Part shown: positions 1-12,995 of the stretch, piece by piece
Numbering within the stretch: the stretch's first letter is position 1
Layout of the letters: every line of letters starts with the position of its first letter
Source: Mytilisepta virgata
Lineage: Eukaryota > Mollusca > Bivalvia > Mytilida > Mytilidae
Direction of reading: 5' to 3'
Length of the DNA: 64,000 nucleotides
Assembly (NCBI GenBank): GCA_028015205.1
Contig: CM051520.1
Location: 35,207,528-35,271,527 of the forward strand
The notes under the pieces: generated by a model
The model's database searches: none
The model's input: only the letters and a program-made list of their open reading frames with translations
What the model was told of the DNA's origin: nothing
Translations under genes and position numbers: made by a program

Positions 1-961
1 CAGGTTTGGGTCGTATGTATTTACGGGTGGGTGTGTTAGTCATATATAAGCCGGAGGTAGACATTTTTTTGTATCGAGATTGCTTTCAGTAACTTCGGAG
101 TTAGACGTTTGTCGTACAGTTCTGCTTAGTTTATAATGTTATTAATTACAATACATAATGTATATTATTATGTCAATGATGTTTGTATATTTCAATTAAT
201 AAACGTTGTATTCGTATAGAAAATATGAAAGTTACTAAATTGTGTTTTGTCTTTTGTCATATAGCCAGTTGAGATAATTGAGATGATTTAAATTCGGACG
301 ATGTGAAGAGGGAGAATTTAACTATTTTTAACTTTGTGTGTACTCTGTTGAACATGGATACGATGTAATACAAAGGACGTTTTATTATTATGCCTGATGT
401 CACGGTGCAACTTAAGTACGATTTTGGACAACTAAATTACCATTTTTGTCATGAAACATAAAAGATCATATTGCTTTCATGCTTGTATATTTCGCATCTC
501 CTAAATGAATTAAATGAGATTTCGATTAACTGGTACCCTGTCACTCTCATGTTTATGAATAACACTCTAATTAAATGTTCAACTGGTTTCCTTGTTTTTT
601 TTAATTTTTTTTTAATTCTTTTTTACACTTATTCCTGCGCGTAACGAGGCGACTAACATTTATAGCTACGATGACTCTCCGACTGATCACGATCACAACC
701 CGGGTGTCACTTGACTGCCTTGGGCGTTGATATCAATCAGTACAGAGAGAGCATCGGTCGATTTTATATATCATCGCTAATGGTTACACAGAGGAAACGA
801 CTGAGCCAGGTCGATATTTTGTGCATTAACTTACTTGCTCGCTACGGACCAAAATCGCTGCCACTTGTATTGCTATGCTTTCTCTTCGTCTTTGTCGGTA
901 ATTTCTCGTGTCGTCGAGTATCAGTCGTATCATTAATAACTAAGTCTCATTTCTACACTTG
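1..961. other. AT-rich sequence, nothing recognised
   Basis: No gene or repeat family could be recognised here. A short open frame at 711-962 (+) encodes 83 residues with a hydrophobic stretch. It lacks any motif I can name and directly abuts the truncated LINE that follows, so it may be old retroelement leader sequence or chance. Confidence 0.4.
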
Positions 962-3335
962 AATATTCAGAATCTCTGCTGGACCTTATATTAGTAAACG
1001 ATCCTCATTGTGTTACATATTCTGAGGTTGGGCCACCGTTATTAGACCAAATTAGATATCATTTACCAACACTTATTTGAGAGCCGGGTAAAACAAAAAA
1101 AAAAGATATGTAAGCGTAAGGTCTATATTTTCGGTAGACGCGATTATGAATCATATACTATATATTAGATAACATTTATCGTCTGTTAATTGGAACTCAT
1201 TGATCGTTGACGATTTAGATTCCTCAACATCGAATATCACACAGGCCATTATTGATGCCGCAGATGCAACTATACCGCATAGAGTTATAACTATAAGACA
1301 AGATGACCCTCATTGGCTTACATGTAACATCAAACGCTCTATACGTAGGAAAAATAGGCTTCATCGTAAGGCAAAGAATACAAACAATGCGGATCACTGG
1401 GGGTAAATTTCGATCTGCTAGAAATAAATGTAACCGGTTGATTCAAAACGCTAAATTTTTATATTATTCTAAAGTTTCCGAAAAGATAACTACTGAGACG
1501 TCGGGTGGTACAAATTGGTGGAACCTTGTCCGATCCCTCATTCGAGATAATAGTCGGTGCATTCCGGCTATCGAGCATAACAGTGAACTGATACTCAATG
1601 ATGCTGAGAAATCCGAGTTATTTAATATTTTTTTCTGCGAACAGACAAAATTAGATGATGCTAACCACCCCTTCCCTGAATCTACCCACGGATGGATTAC
1701 GACAAATCACCATATTAAAAAAGGACGTAGAAGATATACTCTGCATATTAGACATATCTAAGGCGACTGGTCCTGACTTGGTGAATCCACGCCTCCTAAG
1801 AGAGGCATCTTCTGTGTTAAAGTATCCCCTATGTAAACTTTTTAATCTCTCACTAACAACAAGTGTTTTTTCCATCCGAATGGAAATCCGCTAATGTCAC
1901 ACCCGTTTATAAAAAGATAGTTCTCGTGACGTCAAGAACTACAGTCCAATTTCTCTTATTAGTATCCTTGGTAAAGTTATGGAACGGTATGTGTACAAAT
2001 ATCTCCACAACTATCTTTTACACAATTCATAACATGTAACCAATCCGGCTTTACACAAGGTGATTCGGCTATCCACCAATTATTATAAATAACCAATGAG
2101 TTCGGTAAGGCCTTAGATGATGGTAAAGAAGTGCGGATTGTATTTTGCGACATAAGCAAGGCATTTGATAGAGTTTTGCATAAAGGTCTAGTAGCAAAAT
2201 TAAAATCAATAGGTATTCAAGGGGCATTGTTGCATTGGTTTACAGATTACTTACGAGATAGAAAACAAAGGGTAGTTATTAATGGTTCTTATTCCACATG
2301 GCAAAATATACACGCTGGGGTACCACAGGGTTCAATTCTGGGACCTCTGTTATTTATTATTTATATAAACGATTTGTAGACATTGAGTCATCGATCAAGT
2401 TGTTTGCCGATGACACAAGTCTATATTGTCGTAGACGATCCGCTTGATGCCTCAGGGACCCTAAATTATGACTTAGCTAAAATACATGACTGGTCAGTGA
2501 ATTAGTTGGTGAAATTTAATGCACAAAAAAAAACAGAAACTATGGTCATATCGAGAAAATTTCAAAAGCCACTTCATCCGCCACTCATTATGAATGCTAC
2601 TGTTATCAACACTCTGATAACGGTAAATGGGATACGCATATTGAGATGATTATAGAAAAACCCTACAAGAGATTAAATATCATGAGGAAGTTTAAATTTA
2701 TTTTGAATAGAGACATACTGGAGAAAATATATTTAACCTTTATTAGACCATTTTTAGAATATGGGGACGTTATCTGGGATAATATGTCAGTTTACTATGT
2801 AGACAAGCTAGATGGGTTCAGTTAGAGAATGCCAGAATTGTAACTGGGGGTACTCGGTTGACTGCTCTGGCTTGTCTATATACAGAAACAGGTTGGGAAA
2901 CATTGAAATGTAGAAGAGAACAGCATCGATTAACATATTTTTATAAAATGACAAACGGTCCAACCCCAAACTATCTAAGAGATATTATACCACCTACCTT
3001 TTAAAACATTCATCGATATAATACAAGACACTCGGCAGACCTGCCCCTGATCAGAAAGCGTACGTCGCTCTACAGTAATCCTTTTTTGCCACAGACTTTG
3101 CGTGCCTGGAACTGGCTTCCAGATAACATTAAGAAATATTGCTCTATTTGTTCTTTTAAATCGGCCTTAACACGCAACCATGATTCTCTTATTCCACCAT
3201 ATTATTACACTGGCGGTCGCCTGTAACAAATGTTACATACCAGACTCTTAATGAATAGCAGCGCTCTAAATGGACACTTATTTCAGAGAAATATTATTGC
3301 TTCGCCAACTGTCCATGTGGAGACGAAGAAATGGT
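962..3335 (+). mobile_element. Decayed, 5'-truncated LINE (CR1/jockey-like reverse transcriptase)
   Basis: This is a broken non-LTR retrotransposon that once encoded endonuclease plus reverse transcriptase. Reading switches between frames. The end of the endonuclease is visible at 970-1075 (SESLLDLILVND, then DQIRYHLP). The pre-RT linker follows at 1200-1760 (DDPHWLTCNIKRSIRRKNRL, then NWWNLVRSLIRD). The RT core is at 2131-2379 (VFCDISKAFDRV and AGVPQGSILGPLLFIIYIND). The catalytic FADD is at 2403-2414, in a different frame from the preceding block. The thumb and C-terminal region follows (LTFIRPFLEYGDVIWDN near 2728; PPYYYTGGRL near 3200; HTRLLMNSSALNGHLF near 3235). Several frameshifts and stops make it inactive. 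It lacks most of the endonuclease and ends abruptly where modular repeats begin. The clade assignment rests on motif wording and is provisional. Confidence 0.85.
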
Positions 3336-3850
3336 CCTTTGAGGGTTTTCTTTCAGAATTATGTCCGATGACCAGAGCTGTTTACCAAGATGGCAGCCAC
3401 AACTGAACTTAGTTTAACATAAGGCCCGATGGGAAAATTCATTGAAAAATCTTCGTCTGAAACCACTTGACCAATTGGAACCTGACTTGACAGCAATGGT
3501 CCTTAGATGGTCCTCTTTAAGAATTGTGTCCGATGACCCGGAATGTCAACCAAGTATGCCCCCACAACTGAACTTAGTTCAACAAAGGACATAATGATAT
3601 TTTTTTTAAATCTTCTTTTCTGAAACCAATGAGCCAATTGAAACCAGGATTTGCAGCAATGGTTCGTAGATGGTCCTCTTTAAGAATTAAGTCCAATGAC
3701 CCACACTGTCAACCAAGTGTGTTGCCACGGCTAAATTTAGTTTAACATAGGATCCTATGGGAAAATACATTTAAAAATCTTCTTGTCTGAAACCATTGGG
3801 GTAATTGGAACCAGACTGGGAAGCAATGGCCCTTATATGGTCCTGTTTCA
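3336..3850 (+). repeat. Three ~164-bp modules of a hairpin-headed bivalve repeat
   Basis: Three diverged tandem modules are seen. Each contains a version of GTCCGATGACCC (near 3363, 3528 and 3691, the last degenerate), then AACTTAGTTTAACATA, then CTGAAACCA...CCAATTGGAACC. The same modules recur five times at 38.8-39.7 kb, downstream of a hairpin head. This block is therefore probably a headless fragment of that family, joined directly to the LINE. Confidence 0.75.
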
Positions 3851-4074
3851 GATGACAATTAAAGGCTTAATCAAAACAATATGTTATATTAACGATGTTT
3901 GCTACCCAAGCTAGAAACAAAGCCAAAGGAATTACTAATTTAAAATGTTTCGGGTTTAATGCTGCTGAATGATAAGCATGAGATGGCACCAGATTCTACC
4001 AAAATTCGTCTTTTTTCATATTTTTTTCCGGGAAAAACTTCCCAAATCTTTTAATATTATATAAACTACACCAT

Positions 4075-4945
4075 ATAGAATAAGAATAAGAATCAGAATT
4101 TTTTATTTCCAATTAAGGGCCCATTCTGAGCAAGCAATCAAATACCACAGTCAGGTCAGAGCCATACTATATGCACACTATCTATATTATCGTAATATAT
4201 CAATTAAAATATTTGCATGTTATTATATAACATTTCTTATTTCTAAACACTTATTTATAAATATACCCAATGTTTTTAGGACATTAATATTTTCATTAGT
4301 CAATAACCAAATAAACTTTGCTGTTTTATTCAGGTTTCCAAAATTATTACAAAATAAAGATATCTTTTCATAAAATACTTTTCTTTCATTTTCATACAAT
4401 GGACATTAAGCTAAAAAGTGTTCCTCGTCTTCAACCTCTCCAAGTATGCACTTAGTACATAGTTTAGTGAAAGTTCAATATAATTTTTAGCATATCTATC
4501 AGTTTCTATTTTTAAACAATGAGCACTAACTCTAATTTTAAAAATTTATTGTTTAATTTTAAAATCATTTAAATCAAGATATTTCACTCTTTCAAAACAC
4601 CTTTTGACAGTGAAGTATGTTAATAATTTCCCTTTTTCGGAATTTAAACTACTTTCTCTAAAGCCATCCCGAAAATTGAGGAAACTTTTTGATAGTTTAT
4701 TTTTAACAATTTTGCAGAAACAACCTAATTTAAGTTCCTTTAAATTTGATATTGGTAAATCTATCTCTTTCAATATGAACATAATACTAGAATACCAAGT
4801 ATTAACTTTACAAGAATGCAATTGCCTGTTACACACATAGGCATCATACAATAGACCTTCCTTTAAATTTTCTAGTCTATGAAAATATTTCAACATTGAC
4901 AAAATAATAGTAAAATATACAGGGATTCTGCCAAGCTCAGACATA
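4075..4945 (-). mobile_element. LINE C: 5'-truncated 3' end of an L1/Tx1-like LINE
   Basis: Only the C-terminal end of ORF2 and the 3' tail remain. On the minus strand, 4944-4546 encodes 132 residues beginning SELGRIPVYFTII. This matches the ELGR(Y/F)P segment found about 300 residues before the end of ORF2 in LINE A and LINE B. Downstream, in another frame, comes CTKC...VEDEEHFLA then a stop then CPLYENE (about 4470-4390), the same C-C-H-C motif as in LINE B. The element ends in an AATAAA-like stretch and an (ATTCTT)n tail at 4075-4100. At least one frameshift and one stop make it inactive. It is closer to LINE B than to LINE A in wording. Confidence 0.75.
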
Positions 4946-4966
4946 ATTACTATATTACTGGATTTT

Positions 4967-5750
4967 AGCTCACCTGACCCAAAGGGTCAAGTGAGCTATT
5001 CTCATCACTTGGCGTCTGTCATCCTTTAACTTTTACAAAAATCTCCTCTTAAACTACAGGGCCAAATTGAACCAAACTTGGCCACAAGCATCATTAGGGT
5101 ATCTAGTTTAAAAAATATTTCCGATGACCCCGCCTGCCAACCAATATAGCCGGCATGGCTAAAAATAGAACATAGGGGAAAACTGCAGTTTTTGTCTTAT
5201 ATCTCAAAAACTAAAGCAATTAGAGCAAAACTGACATGTTCATCAGGTCAAGATCTACCTGTCATGAAATTTTCAGACGAATCGGTCAACCCTTTGTTGG
5301 GTTATTTCCCCTGAATTGTTAATTTTAAAGAAATTTTGCAGTTTTATGTTATTATCTTGAATATTATTATAGATAAAGACAAATTGTAAACAGCAAAAAT
5401 GTTCAGCAAAGTAAGATCTACAAATAAGTCAACATGACCAAAATCATTGATTGACCCCTTATAGGAGTTTTTGCCCTTTAAAGACGGCATCCAGCGTAAA
5501 CTTTCCTTTAACTTATCCTCTCAAACCACTGGGCAAATTGAGACTAAACTTTGGTGGAATGGTCCTTGGATGGCCCCCTTCCAAAATTATGTCTGGCATC
5601 CCCGACTTCCAACCGACATAGCTGCTGTTACTAAAAATAGAAAAAAGGGGGGGGGTGAATTTCAAAATTCTTCTTATATGAAACTACAAGGCCAGTTGGA
5701 ACCAAAGTTGGCAGTAATGGTTCTTTGGAGGTTTGTCCGTTTGACCGAAA
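4967..5750 (+). repeat. Hairpin-headed modular repeat, copy 1
   Basis: It begins with an inverted repeat: AGCTCACCTGACCC (4967-4980), a three-base loop, then GGGTCAAGTGAGCT (4984-4997), with one mismatch in a 14-bp stem. The following ~700 bp match copy 2 at 38.1 kb closely (for example CTTGGCCACAAGCATCATTA and GGTCAAGATCTACCTG). It directly follows the truncated end of LINE C. No protein is encoded. Confidence 0.8.
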
Positions 5751-6135
5751 TAAAGTTGTCCACAACATCTACATTTCTTGCAGGATTCTCATGAAACTTT
5801 ATGGAAGGTTAGATCACATTATGTAGATGTGCATACTTTCAGGATGTTCTGTTCCACAAGAAATGTAAAAGATATGGCTGTTTGGACTTGGGCATTTTCT
5901 AACAAAACTTCGTTCAATGTGTTGTCCGCAGCTCCTCCTACATTTCGTACAGGATTCTCATGAATCTTTATGGAATCTTAGATCACATTATGGACATGTG
6001 CATATTGCCGGGAGTTTCTGTTTGGACAAGAAATGTAAAAGTTATGGCTGTTCGGACTTTTAACAAAACTCCGTTCGTGTTCTCCGCAACTCCTCCCACA
6101 TTTCGTGCAGGATTCTTATAAAACTTTGTGAATTG
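5751..6135. repeat. Tandem ~160-170-bp repeat, two to three units
   Basis: Three recurrences of an ACATTT(C)..GCAGGATTCTCATGAA-type block lie near 5769, 5938 and 6096, with AAGAAATGTAAAAG and TATGGCTGTT between them. The unit differs from the upstream modules, so the array is either a distinct module type of the same element or a neighbour. Confidence 0.7.
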
Positions 6136-7678
6136 TTGATTGTGTAGGCTTCAAAACATACAAGGGAGTATTAGTCCCTTTCTGGACAGTTCTAGTTTTG
6201 GCTTGATGTTATATTTGTTTTATGATTGCTATACATATTTTTAAATTATATCAGTGGAAAGGAATTATTTTGAAAAAGGTGCAAATATAACTACTTTCAA
6301 TTGTAAAATTGCTTTGAATAACTGAAAACAAACATGTCAATCATTGTTTACAAAATTTGATAATACGTTGTCATATGAAATACTGTAGCTTACCTAGCCG
6401 AGAAAGGTCAATGAAGGTAGCAGTCAAATAAATAAATTTAAAATTAAAAAGTAGACAAAGTAATAAGTAAACACCAACATAATAACATATCATGTTGTAC
6501 AATTTACACGATAATGTACGAATTGAAATGACAACATTTTAAATTCTATGAGAGCATGACATAAATATAAGAAATGTAACAACATATATTTTTATAATTT
6601 ATTTAGAAAATCTAGTGGAACCTACATGTAGGTGCAACTAACCCAAATATTGTTTCACCACTTGGAATTCTACGTACACGGTATAAATTCTTTGTATTAT
6701 GTTCGTAAGGCGTCGTAAATCAGTCGATATTAAAGTAATAATAAAAATAGGAAATCATATGACGGCGTGAATATGTCTAAATAAATCTGGGGCATTTTAC
6801 ATGTATCAGATTGTCGCCTGATCAATTCGATGAAAAAAGATTTTCCTAATACCGGGAAATATTAAATCACAAAAGTTCTCAAAAAAAATAACAACGCTCC
6901 AAACTGATACCGCAGAATCCGTAACAGTCTTAGAACAGAATATCCTTTAAAAGAAAATAAAATTGTAATGTATATTCATGCACATACATTGTATATCACA
7001 CATTTTATCGCATTAATTTCATCACAATATCATTAAATCACGCATACCTGTGTCTAAACAAACAGATATGTTTAAAATAACAAACTTAGGCACAGAAGCA
7101 TTTCATTTTCCACCTATATGAAATGCATATTAGCAATTTTGATTTTTGCTTTTGTCCTTTGTTGCTTATCAATGAAGACCGACGTATATTTCTTTTAGAT
7201 ATCAAATTTGTTGGAATATACCTCATATCCTATAAATCTGATATTTTTTTTAATTAAATTATTACGAAGATTTTTAAATGTAGTAACTATTTTGCAAATG
7301 CCAGGGGCCTAAATTTCGTTTGCAGACTTTTGGGTATGTCTTTGAGTCAAACAAATTTTGATTGTGTTTAATTGAATTTAAAACAAACACACATTTATCA
7401 TTTTGTTTACCCTATATACTTTATATGTAGAACAGCATATAAAAGAATATCGAAAATCAAAAAAATTTGAATATGCAAAATAATCTCTTATAATGTCATG
7501 AAGTTATTAAGGATCTATATGAAGTAAGAGTAGACATTCACCATCACCCATATACCAAATAATAACCCCCATTGAGTGGAAATGCTTTGTTATTTTTGTC
7601 CTTTAACTAACCGGGTATAAACACAAGTACCCAGATATGAAATATCGACATCTAAATGAATTTCCCCATAGGTCCTAT
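6136..7678. other. AT-rich sequence without recognisable features
   Basis: I see no open frame longer than chance and no repeat shared with the rest of the window. Confidence 0.4.
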
Positions 7679-7985
7679 TTTAAAAATCTTGTCCGAAACC
7701 ACTGAGCCAACTAGAACTAGAATTGATAGCAATGATCCTTAGATGGCCTCCTATCAGAATCACAGGCGCTTGGGTACAGGTTGGTGTATTGAAATTATGT
7801 ATATTTGTGTAATAAAATCTTTATTTCTTGATTTGACAACATATGATACCATAATACGCATGTCCGACCTAATTTTTAGTAATTTTAACATGTTTGATAC
7901 AATCCCTTGTTTGTGTATCACACTGTCAACCAAGCTGGCTGCCACAGATGAATTTAGTTTAACATAGGATCCTATGGGATAATAA
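7679..7985 (+). repeat. One modular-repeat unit split by a ~150-bp insertion
   Basis: The 5' half of a module (CCGAAACCACTGAGCCAACT to CTTAGATGG, 7690-7745) and its 3' half (CACTGTCAACCAAG to TAGGATCCTATGGG, 7920-7980) are in the right order. They are separated by unrelated AT-rich sequence. The module belongs to the family at 3336-3850 and 38.1-39.7 kb. Confidence 0.65.
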
Positions 7986-8087
7986 ATAACTGGACATTAT
8001 CCATATAACCAATAAGAAATCAATCATGCAGTCGGGTAATGTACTTCAATGAACCAGAACGATGTTAAAGAAAAAGGACAAATATAC

Positions 8088-8500
8088 CTAAGGAGCAATC
8101 AAAAAACGTAATCCATTGGACAACAAATAAACACAGAAAACTAAAAACAATGAACAGCACGAACTCCTATAAAAACCAGGAGTGAACCCAGGTGCTCCGG
8201 AAGGGTAAGCAGTTCCTGCTCCGTATACGGCACCCGTCGTGAAGTTCAACAAAGTCAATCCGGTAGAAGTCACAAATCGGTGGAGGCACATGAAAGGTTA
8301 CGACAGTGGGAACAGGTCCAAAATCATCTTAGATATTGTAACACTGTAATGGTCAATGAATGCATGATGACGACCGTAAAATTTCTTAAGTGATGACATC
8401 AACTTATCCCTGATAAAACCCTGGTTAAGAAGCCTTTGTGACAGCAGTAATCTTCTTTGAAGACATTTTAGGCCAACCATGACTAAATTGAGCAATACAT
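8088..8500 (-). mobile_element. 3' fragment of an unassigned retroelement (RT tail plus 3' UTR)
   Basis: On the minus strand, 8495-8298 encodes 65 residues including LQRRLLLSQRLLNQGF and LMSSLKKFYGRHH. I recognise these as the region just after the reverse transcriptase domain in a retroelement class common in molluscs and cnidarians. Immediately downstream (8291-8088) is a comparatively GC-rich segment (GGTGCCGTATACGGAGCAGG, GGAGCACCTGGGTTCACTCC) that I remember as the 3' part of the same elements. The catalytic domain is absent, so this is a dead stump. The family name is not certain, and the recognition is from memory rather than from a search. Confidence 0.45.
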
Positions 8501-8637
8501 TTCAAACCTCCACAATATGTTAACAAAATTTATTTATTGTCATAAATATAAAGGACATATAAACAGTGTTAAATATCCATTCAGCTGCGATATAAAACAT
8601 ATTTTATACATATAATTTCAAAAATTATGGTAATATA

Positions 8638-9280
8638 AGGCCATTTATTTTTAATTAGTTGGTTTACGGATCCGCCGACCCGATTTTGCCGATTTGAAGA
8701 AAAAAAATAAAATTGAAAATTTTGGTTTTTTATTACCGCCGACCCTCTGAAATCAGCCATCCCAAAAATAAAAATAAATTAAAATCCTTTTTTGCATCAA
8801 AATTTCATAAAAGATTATATTCCAATTCGTCTAAAAATAGATTATCCATCAATAAAATACTTGTAAACATGATCCCAAAAAAAATCTATTTATAGACGTT
8901 AGTTGATGCCAATTTCCGAAACACGTTTTATGAAACGAATTTCTTAATAGAATCCATGCGGCTTTTACGTTCGTTTTGTATGAATATCTTGATTCCGTAA
9001 GATATCGAATCCACTCACTTAATGTTGTAGTTGACGAGTCGGTCCCTTAAAAAGGGAACGGTCTACTGAACAACACCTTTCAAGATAGATGTTCTGATAT
9101 TTGGGTTTCAAAAGAGGGAATTAACTGATCATTTGCAACCTTTGTACATTTGGCAATATAACCAAGATTGTTCAAAAATACATGATTTTCCCTCTTTTTT
9201 TTCTTTTTTTTTTCCCGACCGACCGACCCTATTTTAAAAAAAAAAAATCCGTAAACCAATTAAATAAAAATAAAAGGCCT
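8638..9280. mobile_element. MITE with ~34-bp terminal inverted repeats
   Basis: The left end AGGCCATTTATTTTTAATTA continues into GTTGGTTTACGGAT. It is mirrored at the right end, where the reverse complement reads AGGCCTTTTATTTTTATTTA and then ATTGGTTTACGGAT. The 643-bp body is AT-rich, contains GACC-rich patches near both ends, and encodes nothing. No transposase is present, so it is non-autonomous. Confidence 0.8.
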
Positions 9281-9574
9281 AATGTTGTTTTAGTATTCAA
9301 ACCCCGTATTAAATATATCATTGCAATACAACAAATAAGTACGAATATTTGTACCAACTTAATTAAAGTATTTAAAAGTTTTTATTACGCTGTCATGGCT
9401 GTAGCAGATGACTCATTATATATAAATGACTTATGTCTTCTTTAATATCTCAAATAAAAAGATCATTGTACACTTTTGGGTACAAGGTTATTTAAACATT
9501 ACGTTTACCTATACGTTCATATATCATTGCAGAGGGATACTTAAATGTAATACTGTCTTTTAAGGGGGGTGTTG

Positions 9575-9640
9575 CTAAAAGGCGGAAACGGAATACGGAA
9601 CGGAAAACGGAAACGGAGCCGAATACGGAACAAATATTTT
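9575..9640. repeat. Degenerate CGGAA(A/TA) short tandem repeat
   Basis: The motif CGGAAACGGAATACGGAACG and variants run for about 60 bp, with at least seven CGGAA cores. Confidence 0.65.
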
Positions 9641-10580
9641 TAAGTCAAATTTTCCAAGAAAAATAAATGTCCAAATCCTGTCTCAAAAATATAAACTTAT
9701 AACAGATATGTTATTCTATAACACCACTTGTAATAACACATTTTTGTTTTCTGTTCTATTTTCCAATTGTAAAATCATAACATTTAAGTTTTTGTAGATT
9801 ACCTCTATACTCTATGGAAATATCATGAAATAAATTTCTGGTTGCAGCACAATCTGTAACATATCTTTCTTTCAGCTGGTAGTATAGAATTTTTATGTTT
9901 TTGTAAACTGTGTTACGTCTAAATGGCTGTTGCATTACGCACATTTGTACAAATTTTTCATCAGATTGGAGGAATAATTACATTTGACAAACGAGGTACA
10001 TGTACATATAATTTTATTTCTGATTTCCTGCCTGGTAGTGTTATTTCAAGCATAGCTTGTGTAGCTTGTGTAGGTAGCGTAAATTTACGAAATCTACACA
10101 TCACCACCAGTTGCTAGTATTTCGACACTAGCCCGAAAATTCTGATAATTTTATTATTATTCAACGATTTGTTATTAAAAGTAAGAGATTTTTTTAGATT
10201 TAGTACTTGATATTACATTTTGGATTTTGAGCGTGTGTTTTATATATATGTGCATATATAATTATATAAACATGTGTAGTATACCTAAAAAGTAGCACAG
10301 AGACTATTGAGGTTACAAGTATATTTTTCATACTAACTAATATTGATACATGCCATCCATCTAAACTTTCATACTACAAGGAAGAGGAATTTATAAAAGT
10401 GGTTGTTCACTTATTTTCCAATTCCATTATATTTTGATAACTATATATCTGTAATTGACAATTTTCAAATAAAATATTGTTAACACTAAAATGATACTTT
10501 AAATTTATTGTTTTTGTTTGTTTTAAATCTTGTGTAAACTAAGGAGTATCTCCCTCGTGCATACTAGTTTGTAACGGTTT
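9641..10580. other. AT-rich sequence without recognisable features
   Basis: Only short chance open frames are present and no shared repeat was noticed. Confidence 0.35.
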
Positions 10581-11335
10581 ATTTTTTCCTGTGGAAAGTA
10601 TTTACTGGTAATTTTTTTTCCACCGGAAGTTTTTTTCTAACATATTTTTTCTGAGGCTGTGAAAAACATTCCGGCAAAAATTTCATTGTGAAAAATGTCT
10701 GGACAAATTTTCACTGTGAAATAATTTCCGAAACATTATTTGTAAACTTGGATGACCAGTATAACTTCTTGGTGGATAAAATTTACCAGTGAATATTTTC
10801 CTTCTGAAATCAGAAATAAACTCAATAATTTAGTAGTTTTACTCAAATTCTTTTGTAACATAGTACAAATTGTTATTTTGTCAGCGTGAAATCCTTAACT
10901 CCGTTCCGAATTTTTCGTTTCAACTTCTCGGTAGCATTTTCGGGATATTTTGGGATTAATATAATTAATAATTTGATTGTATTCCGTTTCATGCATGATA
11001 TGATTCCTGTACAGAAGAACTGCGCTAAAGAAGGCATTCAAACTTAATAACGTACAATAAAACCATTTGTTCATTTACATTATATAAAGAAATCGGTGAG
11101 TTCGTACTCACTCAGGAACTGTCGGAAAGTATTTCATGCTGTAAAATAATATCCGACTTTGATTCACGAGTTTGTACTCTTTTTCTTGGAAAGGAATTCA
11201 TGCTGTAAAAAACAGCCTATTTATTTCATACTCGTGGAAAGTATTTCATGCTGTAAAATAATATCCGACTTTGATTCACGAGTTTGTACTCTTTTTCTTG
11301 GAAAGTATTTCATGCTGTAAAAATCCGATTTATTT
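10581..11335. repeat. Degenerate short repeats followed by a 112-bp tandem duplication
   Basis: From 10581 to 10830, variants of TTTCACTGTGAAA and TTCCGG recur irregularly. At 11124 and 11236 a segment starting GGAAAGTATTTCATGCTGTA and running through ATATCCGACTTTGATTCACG is repeated almost exactly with a 112-bp period. A partial third start lies at 11300. Confidence 0.65.
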
Positions 11336-12414
11336 CAAACGCGGTTCCGAAAAGCCGCAAAGAATTATATAAAAGAAGACGGTTGTTATTTAAGTACCAT
11401 TCTGCCTCAGAATTAAGCAATATACAGGAAAATAGTGGTACACTGAGGGACACAAATTCCTTCCATATGTGGATACATTATGACTTTTGATGTAAAATGA
11501 AAATATGTTAAAGAAAAAATGTTTGTGTTGTGTCATTTTATTTGAGAATTTGAAATTTATGACAATTCCCATTTCCTACCAAATAATCCTTGGTAATTTG
11601 ACAAATTTCAAAAACATATTTTATCAATGGTCAGTCTTGTTTTCATTATTAACCTAACCCATTGGAAAGTTGAATTATTACTGTAAAAAATATCCAAAAA
11701 AATCGTTTGTAGCAATGTAATTGTTTTTTGACTTGTGCAGTGCGGGGATGGACATCGTTTCTGATGGCACCAATTTCAAGTTATATTCTGCTAATGATTG
11801 TTTTATTTAGAACCTAATTACAAAACAAGAATTACATCTGCTTATCATTAATTGAACAAAAATAGTAGTGAAATATTTTAAACTGTCAAAATATATTTTC
11901 TATGTGCTATTTAATGCATGTAGCTCTGGCCTTATATGGTTTTGGAGTTACACTTTTTGGTCATTTCACCTTTTTGAAATTCACTCTTCAATGTTTTGAA
12001 TTGTTTTGTTTTTCAACCTGTAAGGCCTTTGGGACAAATGATAGTCGTAAATCGACGAAATGTGCACATCTTGTGCATCAAATTAAAATCGGCAGTAAAG
12101 AATAAATTACACATGTATATTCACTGAGTCGATACCGCTGCTGGTATTACAAAAGAGTTGTCTTGTAAAAATCTCCCTCGTACATATTTCTATCTTTATA
12201 TTATTTTAGCTTTATTGATCATTCTGGCTTTTGAAATATTCGTTCTATAAAGTGTTGGATTTTTGTTTTCTTTGAAACCTATTCGACCTTGGTCTTAATT
12301 GTAAATCCTTGATCTTCTATAATCATAAGTGAAAAATTGCTCACGAAATTCTATACAAAAATATTGCTCTATACAAGTGTAATAAACTAGTGTAAACCTA
12401 TCTCGCAATTCCAT
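11336..12414. other. AT-rich sequence without recognisable features
   Basis: No supported gene or repeat was seen. Confidence 0.35.
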
Positions 12415-12995
12415 ATCCCGCTGTATAGTCAGCTAGGCCACGACCGAAAATGGTCAAGTTTCTATTTTCACAGTTACGACTTACATGCTTTCGGAACCTC
12501 TCTATAATTGTTTATACCTCACATTGCCGAATGTGTGTGAAATCGATAGATATTGCCCATACCTTCTTCTTGATACCGAAGCACAGGTGGGTCACTTCCT
12601 GTGTAGTTAGCTAGGAGCTAGGCCACGTTCGACAATGGTCAAGTTTAGATTTTCAGTCACAGGTTACCTTCTTGTGGAACATCTCTACAATTCAGTTTGT
12701 ATTTCACATTGCAGGATGAGGCTGAAATCAATATATATTGCCCATACCTTCTTCATGATATCTAAGCCCATGCAAATGGGTCAATTCCTGTATAGCCAGC
12801 TAGGCCATATCCGAAAATGGTCAAGTTCCGATTTTCACAGTTACTGGTTACCTGCTTTCGAAACCTCTCTCTAATTCATTTTGTACCTCACATTGCCGAA
12901 AGTGGGTGAAATCGATGGATATTCATGATACCTAAGCCCAGTGGGCCAATTCCTGTAATTTCATATAGGCCACAGCCGAAAATTGTCAAGTTTCG
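12415..12995. repeat. ~180-bp tandem repeat, about 3.3 units
   Basis: Units start with TGTATAGTCAGCTAGGCCAC-like sequence near 12421, 12600, 12790 and (degenerate) 12952. Each carries AAAATGGTCAAGTTT, then TTTTCACAGTTAC, then CCTCACATTGCCGAA, then ATATTGCCCATACCTTCTTC. Divergence between units is moderate. Confidence 0.75.

Noticed and set aside
8638..9280. Considered as a LINE or coding remnant because of open frames at 8713 and 9182
   Set aside because: The frames are Lys/Phe-rich AT artefacts, and clear terminal inverted repeats mark the region as a MITE.
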